From Salaquimonas pukyongi (GTDB lineage: Bacteria > Pseudomonadota > Alphaproteobacteria > Rhizobiales > Rhizobiaceae), in contig NZ_CP019044.1 in the NCBI RefSeq assembly GCF_001953055.1, positions 2,480,001-2,544,000 on the forward strand: a stretch of DNA of 64,000 bases, written 5' to 3'. This document shows, piece after piece, positions 9,179 to 17,565 of this stretch; positions within the stretch are counted from its first letter, which is position 1; every line of letters starts with the position of its first letter. The notes under the pieces were generated by a model. It saw nothing but the letters and a program-made list of their open reading frames with translations. It was not told the origin of the DNA and made no database searches. A program made the translations under genes and the position numbers.

Positions 9179-10305
9179 TGCACCACAAGCTCCGCCTGCA
9201 GCGCGCCTGCCGTCCGCATCGCCTGCAATATGGCAATGATCGCGGTAGCATCCGCACCCATCATGTTAAGGCCGTTCACCAACTGCTGCAGATCGGTGCC
9301 ATCGACAATGCTGATCGGATAGTCGCCGCTTTGAACGACAAGGTCCGTGCGCGGCACGACCACCGTTTCACCCCGTGAGAACGGATTTGGCTGGGAGACG
9401 GCGGGCTGTTCTGCAACACTGACCGTCAGCCCGCCATGGGTGATCGCCACCCTGGACACCTTGACGTCCGCACCGATGATGACCGTTCCCGTCCGCTCAT
9501 CAACCACGATCCGGGCCGGTGTATCGGGAGAAATCATCAGCTTGCCGATGGAGGCATAAAACCGCGCCGGTGTTGAGGATTTCGGAACGGCGACACGCAC
9601 GGACCGGTTATCGACTTCCTGGGCAAGCTTCTGGCCGAAGACTTCTCTGGTATACTGATTGATGCGGTCGGTAATGGAGATTGCCGTTTCGAAATCCGGA
9701 TTGGAAAGCGAAAGAACCAGCAGGTCCTCGTCTGAAAAGCTGCCAGGGGCCGAACGTTCCACAATGCCTGCATTGGGAATGCGCGCCGCCGTTGGCGTGT
9801 TGTTGGAAATTTCTGCCGCATCACCTTCAGCAGCAAAGCCGCTCACCACAAGACTGCCCTGAGCCGACGCGTAGATTTTGCCATCACCGCCATAAAGCGG
9901 GGTAAACACCAGTGTTCCCCCACGCAGCGACGAGGCATCTCCGATCGAGGCAACGTTGACATCGATCCGCGTGCCCTTGTCGGCATAAGCCGGCAGGTCC
10001 GCCGTCACCAGAACCGCCGCAACGTTGTTGGTTCTGATATCCACCTCGTTGACGCCGACGCCGAGCTGATCGAGCATCGAACGGATGGAAGATTCAGAAA
10101 ACGGCGAATTGCGCATGCTGTCGCCAGAGCCGCTGAGCCCGATTACCAATCCGTAGCCAACCAGCTGGTTGGGCCGGGCGCTCTGAATGCTGACAATGTC
10201 CTTGATGCGCACGTCCGCCTGCGCCGTGGCGAGCGGAAAGATCAAGCAGGCTGCTAGAAACAGACCTGAAACGATATTGGCAGCAATCCGTACAAACGCT
10301 GGCAT
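9175..10305 (-). CDS. flgI: Flagellar P-ring protein FlgI
   Basis: FlgI forms the P ring in the periplasm around the distal rod. The chosen ATG gives a signal peptide (MPAFVRIAANIVSGLFLAAC, processed near ATAQA) directly followed by VRIKDIVSIQSARPNQLVGYGLVIGLSGSGD, the diagnostic FlgI N-terminus. The open frame extends 30 codons further upstream into flgA, but that part has no family similarity. Mature protein and C-terminus (DLQQLVNGLNMMGADATAII) are complete, 376 residues in all. The stop overlaps the motE start by 4 bases. Confidence 0.96.
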   Translation of the reverse strand: MPAFVRIAANIVSGLFLAACLIFPLATAQADVRIKDIVSIQSARPNQLVGYGLVIGLSGSGDSMRNSPFSESSIRSMLDQLGVGVNEVDIRTNNVAAVLVTADLPAYADKGTRIDVNVASIGDASSLRGGTLVFTPLYGGDGKIYASAQGSLVVSGFAAEGDAAEISNNTPTAARIPNAGIVERSAPGSFSDEDLLVLSLSNPDFETAISITDRINQYTREVFGQKLAQEVDNRSVRVAVPKSSTPARFYASIGKLMISPDTPARIVVDERTGTVIIGADVKVSRVAITHGGLTVSVAEQPAVSQPNPFSRGETVVVPRTDLVVQSGDYPISIVDGTDLQQLVNGLNMMGADATAIIAILQAMRTAGALQAELVVQ

Positions 10306-10327
10306 CGCGCTTTCAACCTTTTCACAC

Positions 10328-10822
10328 CTATTGCCGGCTGGCAGGTTGCAGACCGGCGGAAATCGTTCCGTCCGGCTGTGCCACCCCGGAAACAATCATT
10401 TTCGAGAACCGCGTTCTGACCCGCACCAGTTCCCCGGCCTTGGCCGAATTCAGCGGCTGTACCTCGGCCGTGATCAGAAGCGCGCCTTTTTCATAGCGCA
10501 TGATGGTCGGCACATTGGCCTGCACGACATTTGGCTCGACCACCTGATTGAGCTGGATGGGGCGGTTGGGCAACAGCGTGGTTCTGGCCACCTTGCCCAC
10601 GAGCCCCGGATGACCGGCAAACACGTGCACACGGCCAAGATAGGCCAATGGCACGCTGCGCGGCATCAACATTGCGGTTGTAATCTGCTGTCCGGGGTAT
10701 ATGACGCCATTGGGCACGGGAATATCGACAGTCTCCGCAGCCCTGACGGACACGGCAGCCAGAAACAGCCAGACAAGTGCTGGAAGGAACCGATTAATTA
10801 TCCTGCGGCCGGTCACGGTCAT
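10328..10822 (-). CDS. flgA: P-ring assembly chaperone FlgA
   Basis: FlgA is a periplasmic chaperone needed for P-ring assembly by FlgI. The 164-residue product has a signal peptide (hydrophobic run VWLFLAAVSVRA), then an SAF-type domain with VPNGVIYPGQQITTAML, and the FlgA-specific C-terminal part GALLITAEVQPLNSAKAGELVRVRT. It lies 6 bases after flgG and 22 bases before flgI, consistent with one operon. Confidence 0.9.
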   Translation of the reverse strand: MTVTGRRIINRFLPALVWLFLAAVSVRAAETVDIPVPNGVIYPGQQITTAMLMPRSVPLAYLGRVHVFAGHPGLVGKVARTTLLPNRPIQLNQVVEPNVVQANVPTIMRYEKGALLITAEVQPLNSAKAGELVRVRTRFSKMIVSGVAQPDGTISAGLQPASRQ

Positions 10823-10828
10823 GATGGT

Positions 10829-11623
10829 TTATCGAATACCCTTCGTGATGACGCTGCTCATTTCGTCGGCAGCCTGAATGACCTTGGAGTTCATTTCATA
10901 GGCACGCTGCGCTGAAATCATGTCTGCGATCTCACGCATCGGATCGACATTCGATGCTTCAAGATAGCCCTGGCTCAGGGTTCCAAATTCCGTACTGCCG
11001 GGTGTCCCCTGTGTCGCAGTGCCTGAAGCTTCAGTCTCCGCGAACAGATTGTTTCCAAGCGGCTCCAGACCCGCCTCATTGGCAAACCGGCTAAGGGTCA
11101 GTTGGCCGAGCTCCACCGGCGCCGTCAGATCGTCGATATAGGCATAGACCTGGCCTTCGCGTGTCACGGTCACCTTGGTCGCCTCGACCGGAACCGTAAT
11201 CTGCGGCTGCACCAGATTGCCGCCAAGCGTCACCAACTGACCTTGTTCATTGAGATTGAAGGCCCCGGCTCTTGTGTAGATTGTCGACCCGTCAGGCGCA
11301 GCTACCTGAAACCAGCCCTCGCCATTGATCGCGATGTCGAAGGAGTTGCCGGTCTGGTTCATCACTCCCTGCAGATGAACATCACGGATCGCCGCCAGTT
11401 TGACACCGATACCGAGCTTTGCTCCCTCGGGAATGACTTCAAGGCCGGCCTGCCGCGCCATGCCGTGTGCCTGGATGGTTTCATACATGATGTCGGTAAA
11501 TTCCGCCCGCGCACGCTTGAAGCCGGTTGTGTTGATGTTGGCGATGTTGTTGGCGATTACATCAAGATTGGTTTGCTGGGCTTTCATGCCCGTTGCAGCA
11601 ATGGCCAAAGCGTTGATTGTCAT
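10829..11623 (-). CDS. flgG: Flagellar distal rod protein FlgG
   Basis: FlgG is the distal rod subunit. It has 264 residues (usually about 262). The N-terminal rod signature reads ALAIAATGMKAQQTNLDVIANNIANINTTGFKRARA. The central FlgG stretch is NGEGWFQVAAPDG, and the C-terminal helix contains YLEASNVDPMREIADMISAQRAYEMNSKVIQAADEM. It lies between fliE and flgA in the usual rhizobial order. Confidence 0.97.
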   Translation of the reverse strand: MTINALAIAATGMKAQQTNLDVIANNIANINTTGFKRARAEFTDIMYETIQAHGMARQAGLEVIPEGAKLGIGVKLAAIRDVHLQGVMNQTGNSFDIAINGEGWFQVAAPDGSTIYTRAGAFNLNEQGQLVTLGGNLVQPQITVPVEATKVTVTREGQVYAYIDDLTAPVELGQLTLSRFANEAGLEPLGNNLFAETEASGTATQGTPGSTEFGTLSQGYLEASNVDPMREIADMISAQRAYEMNSKVIQAADEMSSVITKGIR

Positions 11624-11646
11624 GATTTATCCCCTCCGACCTGTGG

Positions 11647-11952
11647 TCAGATCTGCATTCTGCTGATTTCAAGATAGGCGTTGACGATCTTGTCACGCAC
11701 GGAGACTGCCATGCGGATTGCCTGTTCGGCCTCCATGACGGCGGAAGCCACCTCATAGGCTGAAGCCTCGCCCTTGATGCCCTTGATCGACATGGCCTCT
11801 GCTGACTGAAGCGTATCGACGAAGTTCTTCCCGGTATCGGCAAGGTGCGTTGAAAGGCTCTGGCCCGCCGATGTCTCTTGCGCGCCAAAGGCTTTTTCAA
11901 GCGCAGCCGATTGCTGCAATCCCGACACCAGGGAGGTCATTTCTATTGCCAT
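11647..11952 (-). CDS. fliE: Hook-basal body complex protein FliE
   Basis: FliE joins the MS ring and export gate to the rod. The 101-residue length and the C-terminus SAVMEAEQAIRMAVSVRDKIVNAYLEISRMQI are typical of the family. The gene starts 2 bases after the flgC stop and is followed after 23 bases by flgG. Confidence 0.94.
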   Translation of the reverse strand: MAIEMTSLVSGLQQSAALEKAFGAQETSAGQSLSTHLADTGKNFVDTLQSAEAMSIKGIKGEASAYEVASAVMEAEQAIRMAVSVRDKIVNAYLEISRMQI

Positions 11953-11954
11953 GG

Positions 11955-12368
11955 TTATCCTCGCATCATGTCGATCGCCATCGAGATCATCGACCTGGCG
12001 CGTTTCATCGACTGAAGATTGGCTTCATAGGAGCGGATTGTCTCGCGCATGTCCGCCATCTCCATGAACATGTCGACCTTGGGCATTTTCACCAGGCCGT
12101 TTTCATCGGCGGCAATGTGCCCCGGATTGCTGACCAGCCGGTATTCGTTGTTGAAGGAACCGATCTTGTCGAGCCTGACCGAGGTGACGTCGGACGAGCG
12201 GTCGACCATGGAGGCAAAGCTGACATATTTGCGCTGGTAAGGCTCCTCACCGGGCTTGGTCGGCGCCACTTCCGCATTGGCAATGTTCTCGGAGATTACC
12301 CGCATGCGCAGGCTCTGCAGCGCCAGCGCACTACCCGAAACGCTCATTGAGGCCTTGATCGGATCCAT
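11955..12368 (-). CDS. flgC: Flagellar proximal rod protein FlgC
   Basis: FlgC is a proximal rod subunit. The 137-residue product has the rod signature SGSALALQSLRMRVISENIANAEVAPT near the N-terminus and the C-terminal part VDMFMEMADMRETIRSYEANLQSMKRARSMI. It lies 11 bases after flgB and 2 bases before fliE. Confidence 0.96.
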   Translation of the reverse strand: MDPIKASMSVSGSALALQSLRMRVISENIANAEVAPTKPGEEPYQRKYVSFASMVDRSSDVTSVRLDKIGSFNNEYRLVSNPGHIAADENGLVKMPKVDMFMEMADMRETIRSYEANLQSMKRARSMISMAIDMMRG

Positions 12369-12379
12369 TCCCGGTTTCC

Positions 12380-12727
12380 TCAGCTACCGAACACCGAGAT
12401 CACCATGCGGTGGAAGGACCGCATGACAGAGGTGTTGAGTTCAAATCCGCCGGCGGTCTCTCCCGCCTTGATCATCTCATTGGCAAGACTGACCGCAGTG
12501 CCTGAATGCAGCACATCCCACGGCTTGTCCTGATGAATGGAGATATCAGCGCCTTCGCCCGGCTTGTCGAAAGAAACATTGTTCAGCACCGTGTCGAAAG
12601 AGGTTACGTCGGAAGCCTTGAACCCCACCGTGTTCGCATTGGCGATATTCCCGGCAATCACCGATTGCCGCACGCTCGACCATTGCGCATGCACGTCAGC
12701 CAGTTTTCCAAGATAGATTTCCGACAT
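12380..12727 (-). CDS. flgB: Flagellar proximal rod protein FlgB
   Basis: FlgB is a proximal rod subunit. The 115-residue product contains the rod motif SVRQSVIAGNIANANTVGFKASDV and a C-terminal helix NTSVMRSFHRMVISVFGS. It is the first of the flgBC-fliE-flgG group. The 95-base gap to the preceding gene is the largest in this part of the operon and could hold an internal promoter, although none is recognisable. Confidence 0.94.
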   Translation of the reverse strand: MSEIYLGKLADVHAQWSSVRQSVIAGNIANANTVGFKASDVTSFDTVLNNVSFDKPGEGADISIHQDKPWDVLHSGTAVSLANEMIKAGETAGGFELNTSVMRSFHRMVISVFGS

Positions 12728-12822
12728 AGCCCGTCAAAGACCTCCATATCCCGAAGTCAGGCTAGGCGGAGTGGCTTGCGTGAAGCTTGCTGCAGCAAGG
12801 GTGGGGAATGCCGATCGCCGAT

Positions 12823-13257
12823 TCAGGCTGCCCTGCGGGCGGATTGAAGAGCATTCAACAGGCGCTGGTTGTTTTCCTGCGGCTGGGGCTCCTCACCGCC
12901 ATCTGCTGCCTGAAATGCGATGTGGTGCAGCTCAACAGCCGTTTTTTCGCCATTGAGAACGAGCCTGAAGAACACGTGCAGGCTGTCGTCGGAAAACTCC
13001 AGGTCGATCGCGACAACCGGACTGCCCGACCAGGCTATCAGCGCATCACCGCTGCAGGAAAACTGCATGCTGCCGGAAGGAAAATTCGCCATCACCAGCC
13101 GGCAAATGTCCTCATACACCCCTGGCGACTGGCTCAGGTGAAAGAAGTTCGCATAGGAAAGGGGATCGATAAGGCGCAGATCCGATGCCAGTTTGCCGCA
13201 GGCTTCAGCAAGAATGCTCTCCCGCTCGGCAACGCAATTCGTGAAGGTCGCAATCAT
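12823..13257 (-). CDS. Conserved protein of unknown function in the flagellar cluster
   Basis: A 144-residue soluble protein without signal peptide or membrane helix (MIATFTNCVAERESILAEACGKLASDLRLIDP...). From memory, similar small proteins occur at this place between flhB and flgB in rhizobial flagellar clusters, but I know of no assigned function. Its start overlaps the flhB stop by ATGA, so the two are translationally coupled. That argues for a role in flagellar export or assembly. No catalytic motif is visible. The product is acidic, with a predicted mixed alpha/beta pattern. Confidence 0.8.
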   Translation of the reverse strand: MIATFTNCVAERESILAEACGKLASDLRLIDPLSYANFFHLSQSPGVYEDICRLVMANFPSGSMQFSCSGDALIAWSGSPVVAIDLEFSDDSLHVFFRLVLNGEKTAVELHHIAFQAADGGEEPQPQENNQRLLNALQSARRAA

Positions 13258-14327
13258 CGGCCCATTCGCGCCTTCTCGGTCTCCATGACCGTCTTGATGA
13301 TCTGCGCAACCGGAACGTAAAACTCAACCGGCAAGTCGGCATCAACCCGCACCGCCTTGTACAAGGTACGGGCCAGAGGCTTGTCCTCGACAACATTGAT
13401 TCCGTTTTGCTCGGCAATCTCCCTGATCTTCAGGGCGATCAAATCCTGTCCCTTGGCAAGAACTTTCGGCACACGGTCCTCCCCGTTTCGGTAACGCAGC
13501 GCGACCGCGAAGTGCGTGGGGTTGGCAATCACTACGGTCGCGTCGGGAACCTGACTCATCATCCTTGCGCGAGCCCTGCTTCGGGCAACCGCGCGTGTTT
13601 TTTGTTTGATCGCCGGATCACCTTCCGATTGCTTGTGTTCGTCCTTGACCTCCTGCTTCGACATTCGGATTTCACCGAACCAGCGGTGCCGTTCATAGAA
13701 AAAGTCCGCCGCACCGAGAATCATCACGAAGAACAGAATGCTGCCAATGACACTGAGAGACGCATCGAGGATGCTTGGCGGAATGGCAATGACCGGGCGC
13801 TGATAGAGCGACATGACGTCCTGCCACCACCATCCGAACACGGCAAGACCGACAATCAGCGCAGCGCCATATTTCGTCAGCGAGCGCAACAGCTCCACCA
13901 CCGTATGCTTGCCAAACAGGCGGCCCAAACCTGCGGCGGGCGAAATCTTGCTGAACTTCGGGACAATCCGGTTCAAGACCAGCCTGGGTTGATTCTGAAC
14001 GAGAGAGGCAATAACACCGGCGGCAATCAGCGGCAGGATTATCGGTGCCATTGCCAGTATCAGAAAGCGCGCGACCAGCGACATAAGGTTTTGCGCGTCC
14101 GACGGTGTATCGAGTGGCCAGTCATGCAAATTGCCCAGCAGGGATCGCAACAGGAGCGTCAAATCATAGATGAAATCGGGAAGGAAAAGCGAATAGGCAA
14201 CCAATATGGCACCGATGGATGCAGCGGCGGCAAATTCCCGTGAAAAAGGAACATTGCCTTTGTCGAGCGTATCCTGCAACCGTTTCTCGGTTGGGTCTTC
14301 ACTCTTGTCCGCTGCCTCTTCCGCCAA
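13254..14327 (-). CDS. flhB: Flagellar export switch protein FlhB
   Basis: FlhB is the export-apparatus protein that switches substrate class from rod/hook to filament. The 357-residue product begins MAEEAADKSEDPTEKRLQDT. It has four membrane helices between about residues 35 and 210. The cytoplasmic domain contains the autocleavage motif NPTH at about residues 269-272 and the conserved YKAVRVDADLPVEFY near the end. It lies 13 bases after fliG. Confidence 0.97.
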   Translation of the reverse strand: MAEEAADKSEDPTEKRLQDTLDKGNVPFSREFAAAASIGAILVAYSLFLPDFIYDLTLLLRSLLGNLHDWPLDTPSDAQNLMSLVARFLILAMAPIILPLIAAGVIASLVQNQPRLVLNRIVPKFSKISPAAGLGRLFGKHTVVELLRSLTKYGAALIVGLAVFGWWWQDVMSLYQRPVIAIPPSILDASLSVIGSILFFVMILGAADFFYERHRWFGEIRMSKQEVKDEHKQSEGDPAIKQKTRAVARSRARARMMSQVPDATVVIANPTHFAVALRYRNGEDRVPKVLAKGQDLIALKIREIAEQNGINVVEDKPLARTLYKAVRVDADLPVEFYVPVAQIIKTVMETEKARMGR

Positions 14328-14340
14328 GAGATTTTACCCG

Positions 14341-15312
14341 TCAGCCGGAAGGCAGTTCGATAACGCCGTCCTTGGCCAGCGTTACGGCTGTTCCGGCGAT
14401 CTTCCGGCGGGCGGTCTCGGTTCGCTCCTCTGAAATTCCGCCACGCCCAAGCTCGGATTCGACAATGCGGCGGTTGCGCTGGCTAAGGGGCGCCACAAGG
14501 GCCTCCGTGATATCGTCCGGTGCACCCGACAAGGCGGCAACAATGTCATCGGTCTCCAGTTTGTCGGCAAGCAAGGCAATATCCTTGGCTTCCAGCTTGT
14601 TCACATCGGAGAAGCGGAAAATCATCTTTCGAATTTCGGCGGCCAGCGCCGGATCCGTTCCCTCGATGGCTGCGAGCATTGCCTCTCCGTCTTCCTGCTG
14701 CAGAAAGGTTATCAGGGACACTGTCTTTTCAACCTGGGCATTGTCTTCCGACTCTGTGGCCTGGCCTGCCACCAGGCTGATCATGGATTTCCGGAGCGGC
14801 CCTTCCAGTTCGGGTTCAAGCTGTGTGCGGGTCAAGAAGGCTGCAACAATCCGGTTTCGCTTGTCAGCGTCCAATTCCCCGAGAACACTGGCAGCCATCT
14901 CGTCACGCAGTTCGCCCAGCAGCACAGCGCACATGGCCGGCGGTTCATTCTCGAAAAATGCCTTTACCGATTCAGGATCGGGTTCAAGAACTTCGGCTTC
15001 ACCGGTGCCGCCATCCCCCGTCTTCGGTGTGCTCGGCTGATCCTTGTCACCCAGCAGGCTGGCAAAGTCATCGGCACCGACCGAAATCCCGCTTCGCTCG
15101 TAGTTCTCACCGAACTCCGACAGGAGCCTTGCCACCTGTCCGATGCTCAGGCCCGGCAGGCTCTTGGCTGCTGCAACAACGGCAGCCATTTCATCCTGAT
15201 TGAAGTGCTCGGTCACGCGCCGGGCATTGTCCTTGCCCATTGCCAGCAGCAGGGCAGCCGCCTTCTGCGGCCCCGATAATCGCAAATCCTGCTGAGACGT
15301 TGTTGCCGCCAT
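14341..15312 (-). CDS. fliG: Flagellar motor switch protein FliG
   Basis: FliG couples the switch complex to the MS ring and receives torque from MotA. The ATG at 15312 was preferred to one 32 codons further upstream because the product then starts MAATTSQQDLRLSGPQKAAALLLAMG, the family N-terminus, and no longer overlaps fliN. The 323-residue protein has the armadillo-like middle domain and the C-terminal charged helix (DDIVAALSGAPDDITEALVAPLSQRNRRIVESEL) that contacts the stator. It is somewhat shorter than other rhizobial FliG proteins. It lies 19 bases after fliN. Confidence 0.95.
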   Translation of the reverse strand: MAATTSQQDLRLSGPQKAAALLLAMGKDNARRVTEHFNQDEMAAVVAAAKSLPGLSIGQVARLLSEFGENYERSGISVGADDFASLLGDKDQPSTPKTGDGGTGEAEVLEPDPESVKAFFENEPPAMCAVLLGELRDEMAASVLGELDADKRNRIVAAFLTRTQLEPELEGPLRKSMISLVAGQATESEDNAQVEKTVSLITFLQQEDGEAMLAAIEGTDPALAAEIRKMIFRFSDVNKLEAKDIALLADKLETDDIVAALSGAPDDITEALVAPLSQRNRRIVESELGRGGISEERTETARRKIAGTAVTLAKDGVIELPSG

Positions 15313-15331
15313 CGCTTCCCGCAACCCTCGC

Positions 15332-15865
15332 TTAGCCGTTGTCCACGATGCTTTCCAGACGGACACCGAAGCTTGGCGGGTCGCTTTCCACCACCACCAG
15401 CTGCCCATGTCCGATCAACTGGCCATTGGCCAGTATCTGCACCGGGTCGCCAATCTTCGAGTTCAGGGAAACCGTATCCCCCCGCTTTAGTTCGGAAAGT
15501 TGCGATACGGTCAGTGTGGCGCCGCCCAGCATCGCCTGAACCTTGACCTTGATGGACTGGATTCGGCCGGTGTCGAACAATGCGGCCGCAGCGCGGGAAG
15601 CATCTGGCGCCTCTCCGGCGGTCTCGGCTGCAGAACCCCCCGTGGAAGCCTGTTCTGCTGGAGCGGCGGCAACGGCTTCGCCGTCTCCCCCCTGGCTACC
15701 ACCAGTCTGGCCATCAGCAGCCGGTTTCGCCGCAGTTGGGCTTGCTGCAACCGGCGCAGCTTCTGCCTGCATCTGTGCAGCCGAAGGAGCGCTTTCCTCC
15801 GCCGCCTGATCGACCATTGCATTTACGGCACTCCCGCCGCGTTCATTTTGCATCGGATCAGCCAT
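15332..15865 (-). CDS. fliN: Flagellar motor switch protein FliN
   Basis: FliN is the C-ring protein below FliM, with a SpoA fold. The C-terminal 85 residues carry the domain: IKVKVQAMLGGATLTVSQLSELKRGDTVSLNSKIGDPVQILANGQLIGHGQLV. The first ~90 residues are a low-complexity Ala/Gly/Glu segment, longer than in enteric FliN (137 residues) but common in rhizobia. It overlaps the preceding unknown gene by 8 bases. Confidence 0.95.
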   Translation of the reverse strand: MADPMQNERGGSAVNAMVDQAAEESAPSAAQMQAEAAPVAASPTAAKPAADGQTGGSQGGDGEAVAAAPAEQASTGGSAAETAGEAPDASRAAAALFDTGRIQSIKVKVQAMLGGATLTVSQLSELKRGDTVSLNSKIGDPVQILANGQLIGHGQLVVVESDPPSFGVRLESIVDNG

Positions 15866-16529
15866 TGGCCACCTTTTGTGCTGTCATGTGATTTGTGTTT
15901 GCCATCTGGCGTAATTCCTCGGCCAGTGCATCAGCCGCATTATCCAGCTCGCTGTCGGCGTTGCTCTGATGTCCGCCTGCCGTTTCGCCAAACAGTTCTT
16001 CAACTGCAACGACCTTGTCCTTGTTGTGAACCTGCGGGGCGGGCGCCTGCTGCGGCTGTTTTGAAAGCAGGCTTGCCAGCGGAACGGTTCCGACCCGGCC
16101 GGTTTGACCGGCCCCGAGAACCGGTGCCATGCGGAACCCGGCGCGTCGCGGCAAGCGCGAAGCAGGTTGAGAGGTTGCTCGCCTTTCCTGGCCATTGGTT
16201 TCCCGGCCTTGTTCCGGCGCACCCAGCATCTGCCCGATTTGTGCCGCCTGGCGGTTGAGCGAAGCCATCAGAACACGTTGATGGTCATGAGCCTTGCGCT
16301 GAAAGGCGAGGGATTCAAGGCCTGTTTGATGAACATTCTTCAACAGGTCGCCGGATTCGCGAAGCTGCTTGGAGTTGTGGTAATTCGTCTTGACGAGGAT
16401 CGACACGGTATCGGAAAGCGCTTCCAGCCGCGAAGCCGTCTTGCGCCGGGCACGAACGGCAAACACCAGCCCTCCTGCGGCAACCGCAAGGATGCCCGCC
16501 AGCAACAACTGTTCGACAATACCGGTCAT
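15858..16529 (-). CDS. Unknown single-pass membrane protein encoded between fliM and fliN
   Basis: I do not recognise this 223-residue protein. It starts with a membrane helix (about residues 5-24, LLLAGILAVAAGGLVFAV) followed by a basic patch (RARRKTASR). A helical, possibly coiled-coil region follows (about 30-95: LEALSDTVSILVKTNYHNSKQLRESGDLL...), then a long disordered Gln/Pro/Ala/Arg tail. This topology gives a cytoplasmic body anchored at the inner membrane. The start overlaps fliM by ATGA and the end overlaps fliN by 8 bases, so its synthesis is tied to C-ring proteins. I do not know such a gene at this place in the Sinorhizobium or Agrobacterium clusters. A role in the switch complex is inference from position only. 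Confidence 0.75.
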   Translation of the reverse strand: MTGIVEQLLLAGILAVAAGGLVFAVRARRKTASRLEALSDTVSILVKTNYHNSKQLRESGDLLKNVHQTGLESLAFQRKAHDHQRVLMASLNRQAAQIGQMLGAPEQGRETNGQERRATSQPASRLPRRAGFRMAPVLGAGQTGRVGTVPLASLLSKQPQQAPAPQVHNKDKVVAVEELFGETAGGHQSNADSELDNAADALAEELRQMANTNHMTAQKVANG

Positions 16530-17551
16530 CGTGCCGCTCCATCATTGGTGTTCTTGATCGCGTGCCGTGCAACCATTCTCAGCCTGCCGTTTTCAACCTG
16601 CAGCGCACCGGAAAGAAACGGCCTCATCTCCGCATCGAGAATGCTAACATCCCCCATCAGTCCGCCCTCCCCCAACACCTGGCCGGGGGAAAGCTGATTG
16701 ACGTCAGAAAGCGGAAACTCGGCTGAAAACAATTCGCAGTTGACCGCCACCGGGACATCGTCAATCGCCAGCTTTGCCGTTGCGCCCGCATGCGGATCGG
16801 GGGCGTCACTGTCTGTCGCCTGGGACCGGTTTCCGTGCCTTGAACCGGCAGCGCCGTCCTCTGCCATCGCAGTTTCCAGGATTTCCATCGGAAACAGCAT
16901 TTCCACCGGCAGAACCAGCGTACCAGGCCTTACTTCAAACCTGACGAGCACCAGTTCATGTCCACGGTCGGCAAGATCCAGCACATCTTCCGGCTGGCAG
17001 ATTTTGGCAGGCGCCGGCATCGCGATGGACTCGATCGGATCATCCGATGTGTAGAGCTTGCCAAGCAGGCGGTCCGCGACCACTGCGAGCAATTGTTTTT
17101 CAGAGTTGGCCAGCGGTCCGGAATCTGTTTCCTCGCCACCGGCTGCCGCTCCCATCATGGCCTGCGTCAGGGTGCGAAAAACCTTGTTCTGCATGCCGAT
17201 GAAGCCGATTGGCTCACCCTGCGTGCTGTCAATCCGAGCGCAGGATTGCTGCTCCGGCGAAGGCTCCAGCCATGTTGATTCGAACATGCCGACGGAAACC
17301 AGGCCGGTTTTGCTGCGCTTGCGTACCAGGGTGGCCATCAATTCGTTGAGCGTAGTGCGGATCGTCTCGACGGCTGCCTCCACGCCGGCCAGCTCGGCAT
17401 TGCCTTCATCGGCCTGGTCACGGGTTTTCAGCAATTCAATGAACATGTCGGCTTGTGAGGAGTCGACAAAGCTGCCATCGGCGGCGAGTTGGCTGTCTGA
17501 ACCAAGGCCGATGTCATTTCCAGCAGAAGATTGGTTGCTTTCGCCTTGCAT
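16526..17551 (-). CDS. fliM: Flagellar motor switch protein FliM
   Basis: FliM is the C-ring protein that binds phospho-CheY. The 341-residue product is divergent, as rhizobial FliM proteins are. It has a low-complexity N-terminus, a middle domain with TWLEPSPEQQSCARIDSTQGEPIGFIGMQ, and a C-terminal SpoA-like domain with NCELFSAEFPLSDVNQLSPGQVLGEGGLMGDVSI. Identity rests on this domain and on the place between motA and fliN. The classical N-terminal CheY-binding motif is not obvious to me. Confidence 0.85.
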   Translation of the reverse strand: MQGESNQSSAGNDIGLGSDSQLAADGSFVDSSQADMFIELLKTRDQADEGNAELAGVEAAVETIRTTLNELMATLVRKRSKTGLVSVGMFESTWLEPSPEQQSCARIDSTQGEPIGFIGMQNKVFRTLTQAMMGAAAGGEETDSGPLANSEKQLLAVVADRLLGKLYTSDDPIESIAMPAPAKICQPEDVLDLADRGHELVLVRFEVRPGTLVLPVEMLFPMEILETAMAEDGAAGSRHGNRSQATDSDAPDPHAGATAKLAIDDVPVAVNCELFSAEFPLSDVNQLSPGQVLGEGGLMGDVSILDAEMRPFLSGALQVENGRLRMVARHAIKNTNDGAAR

Positions 17552-17565
17552 CGTTCAGCCGCCCC

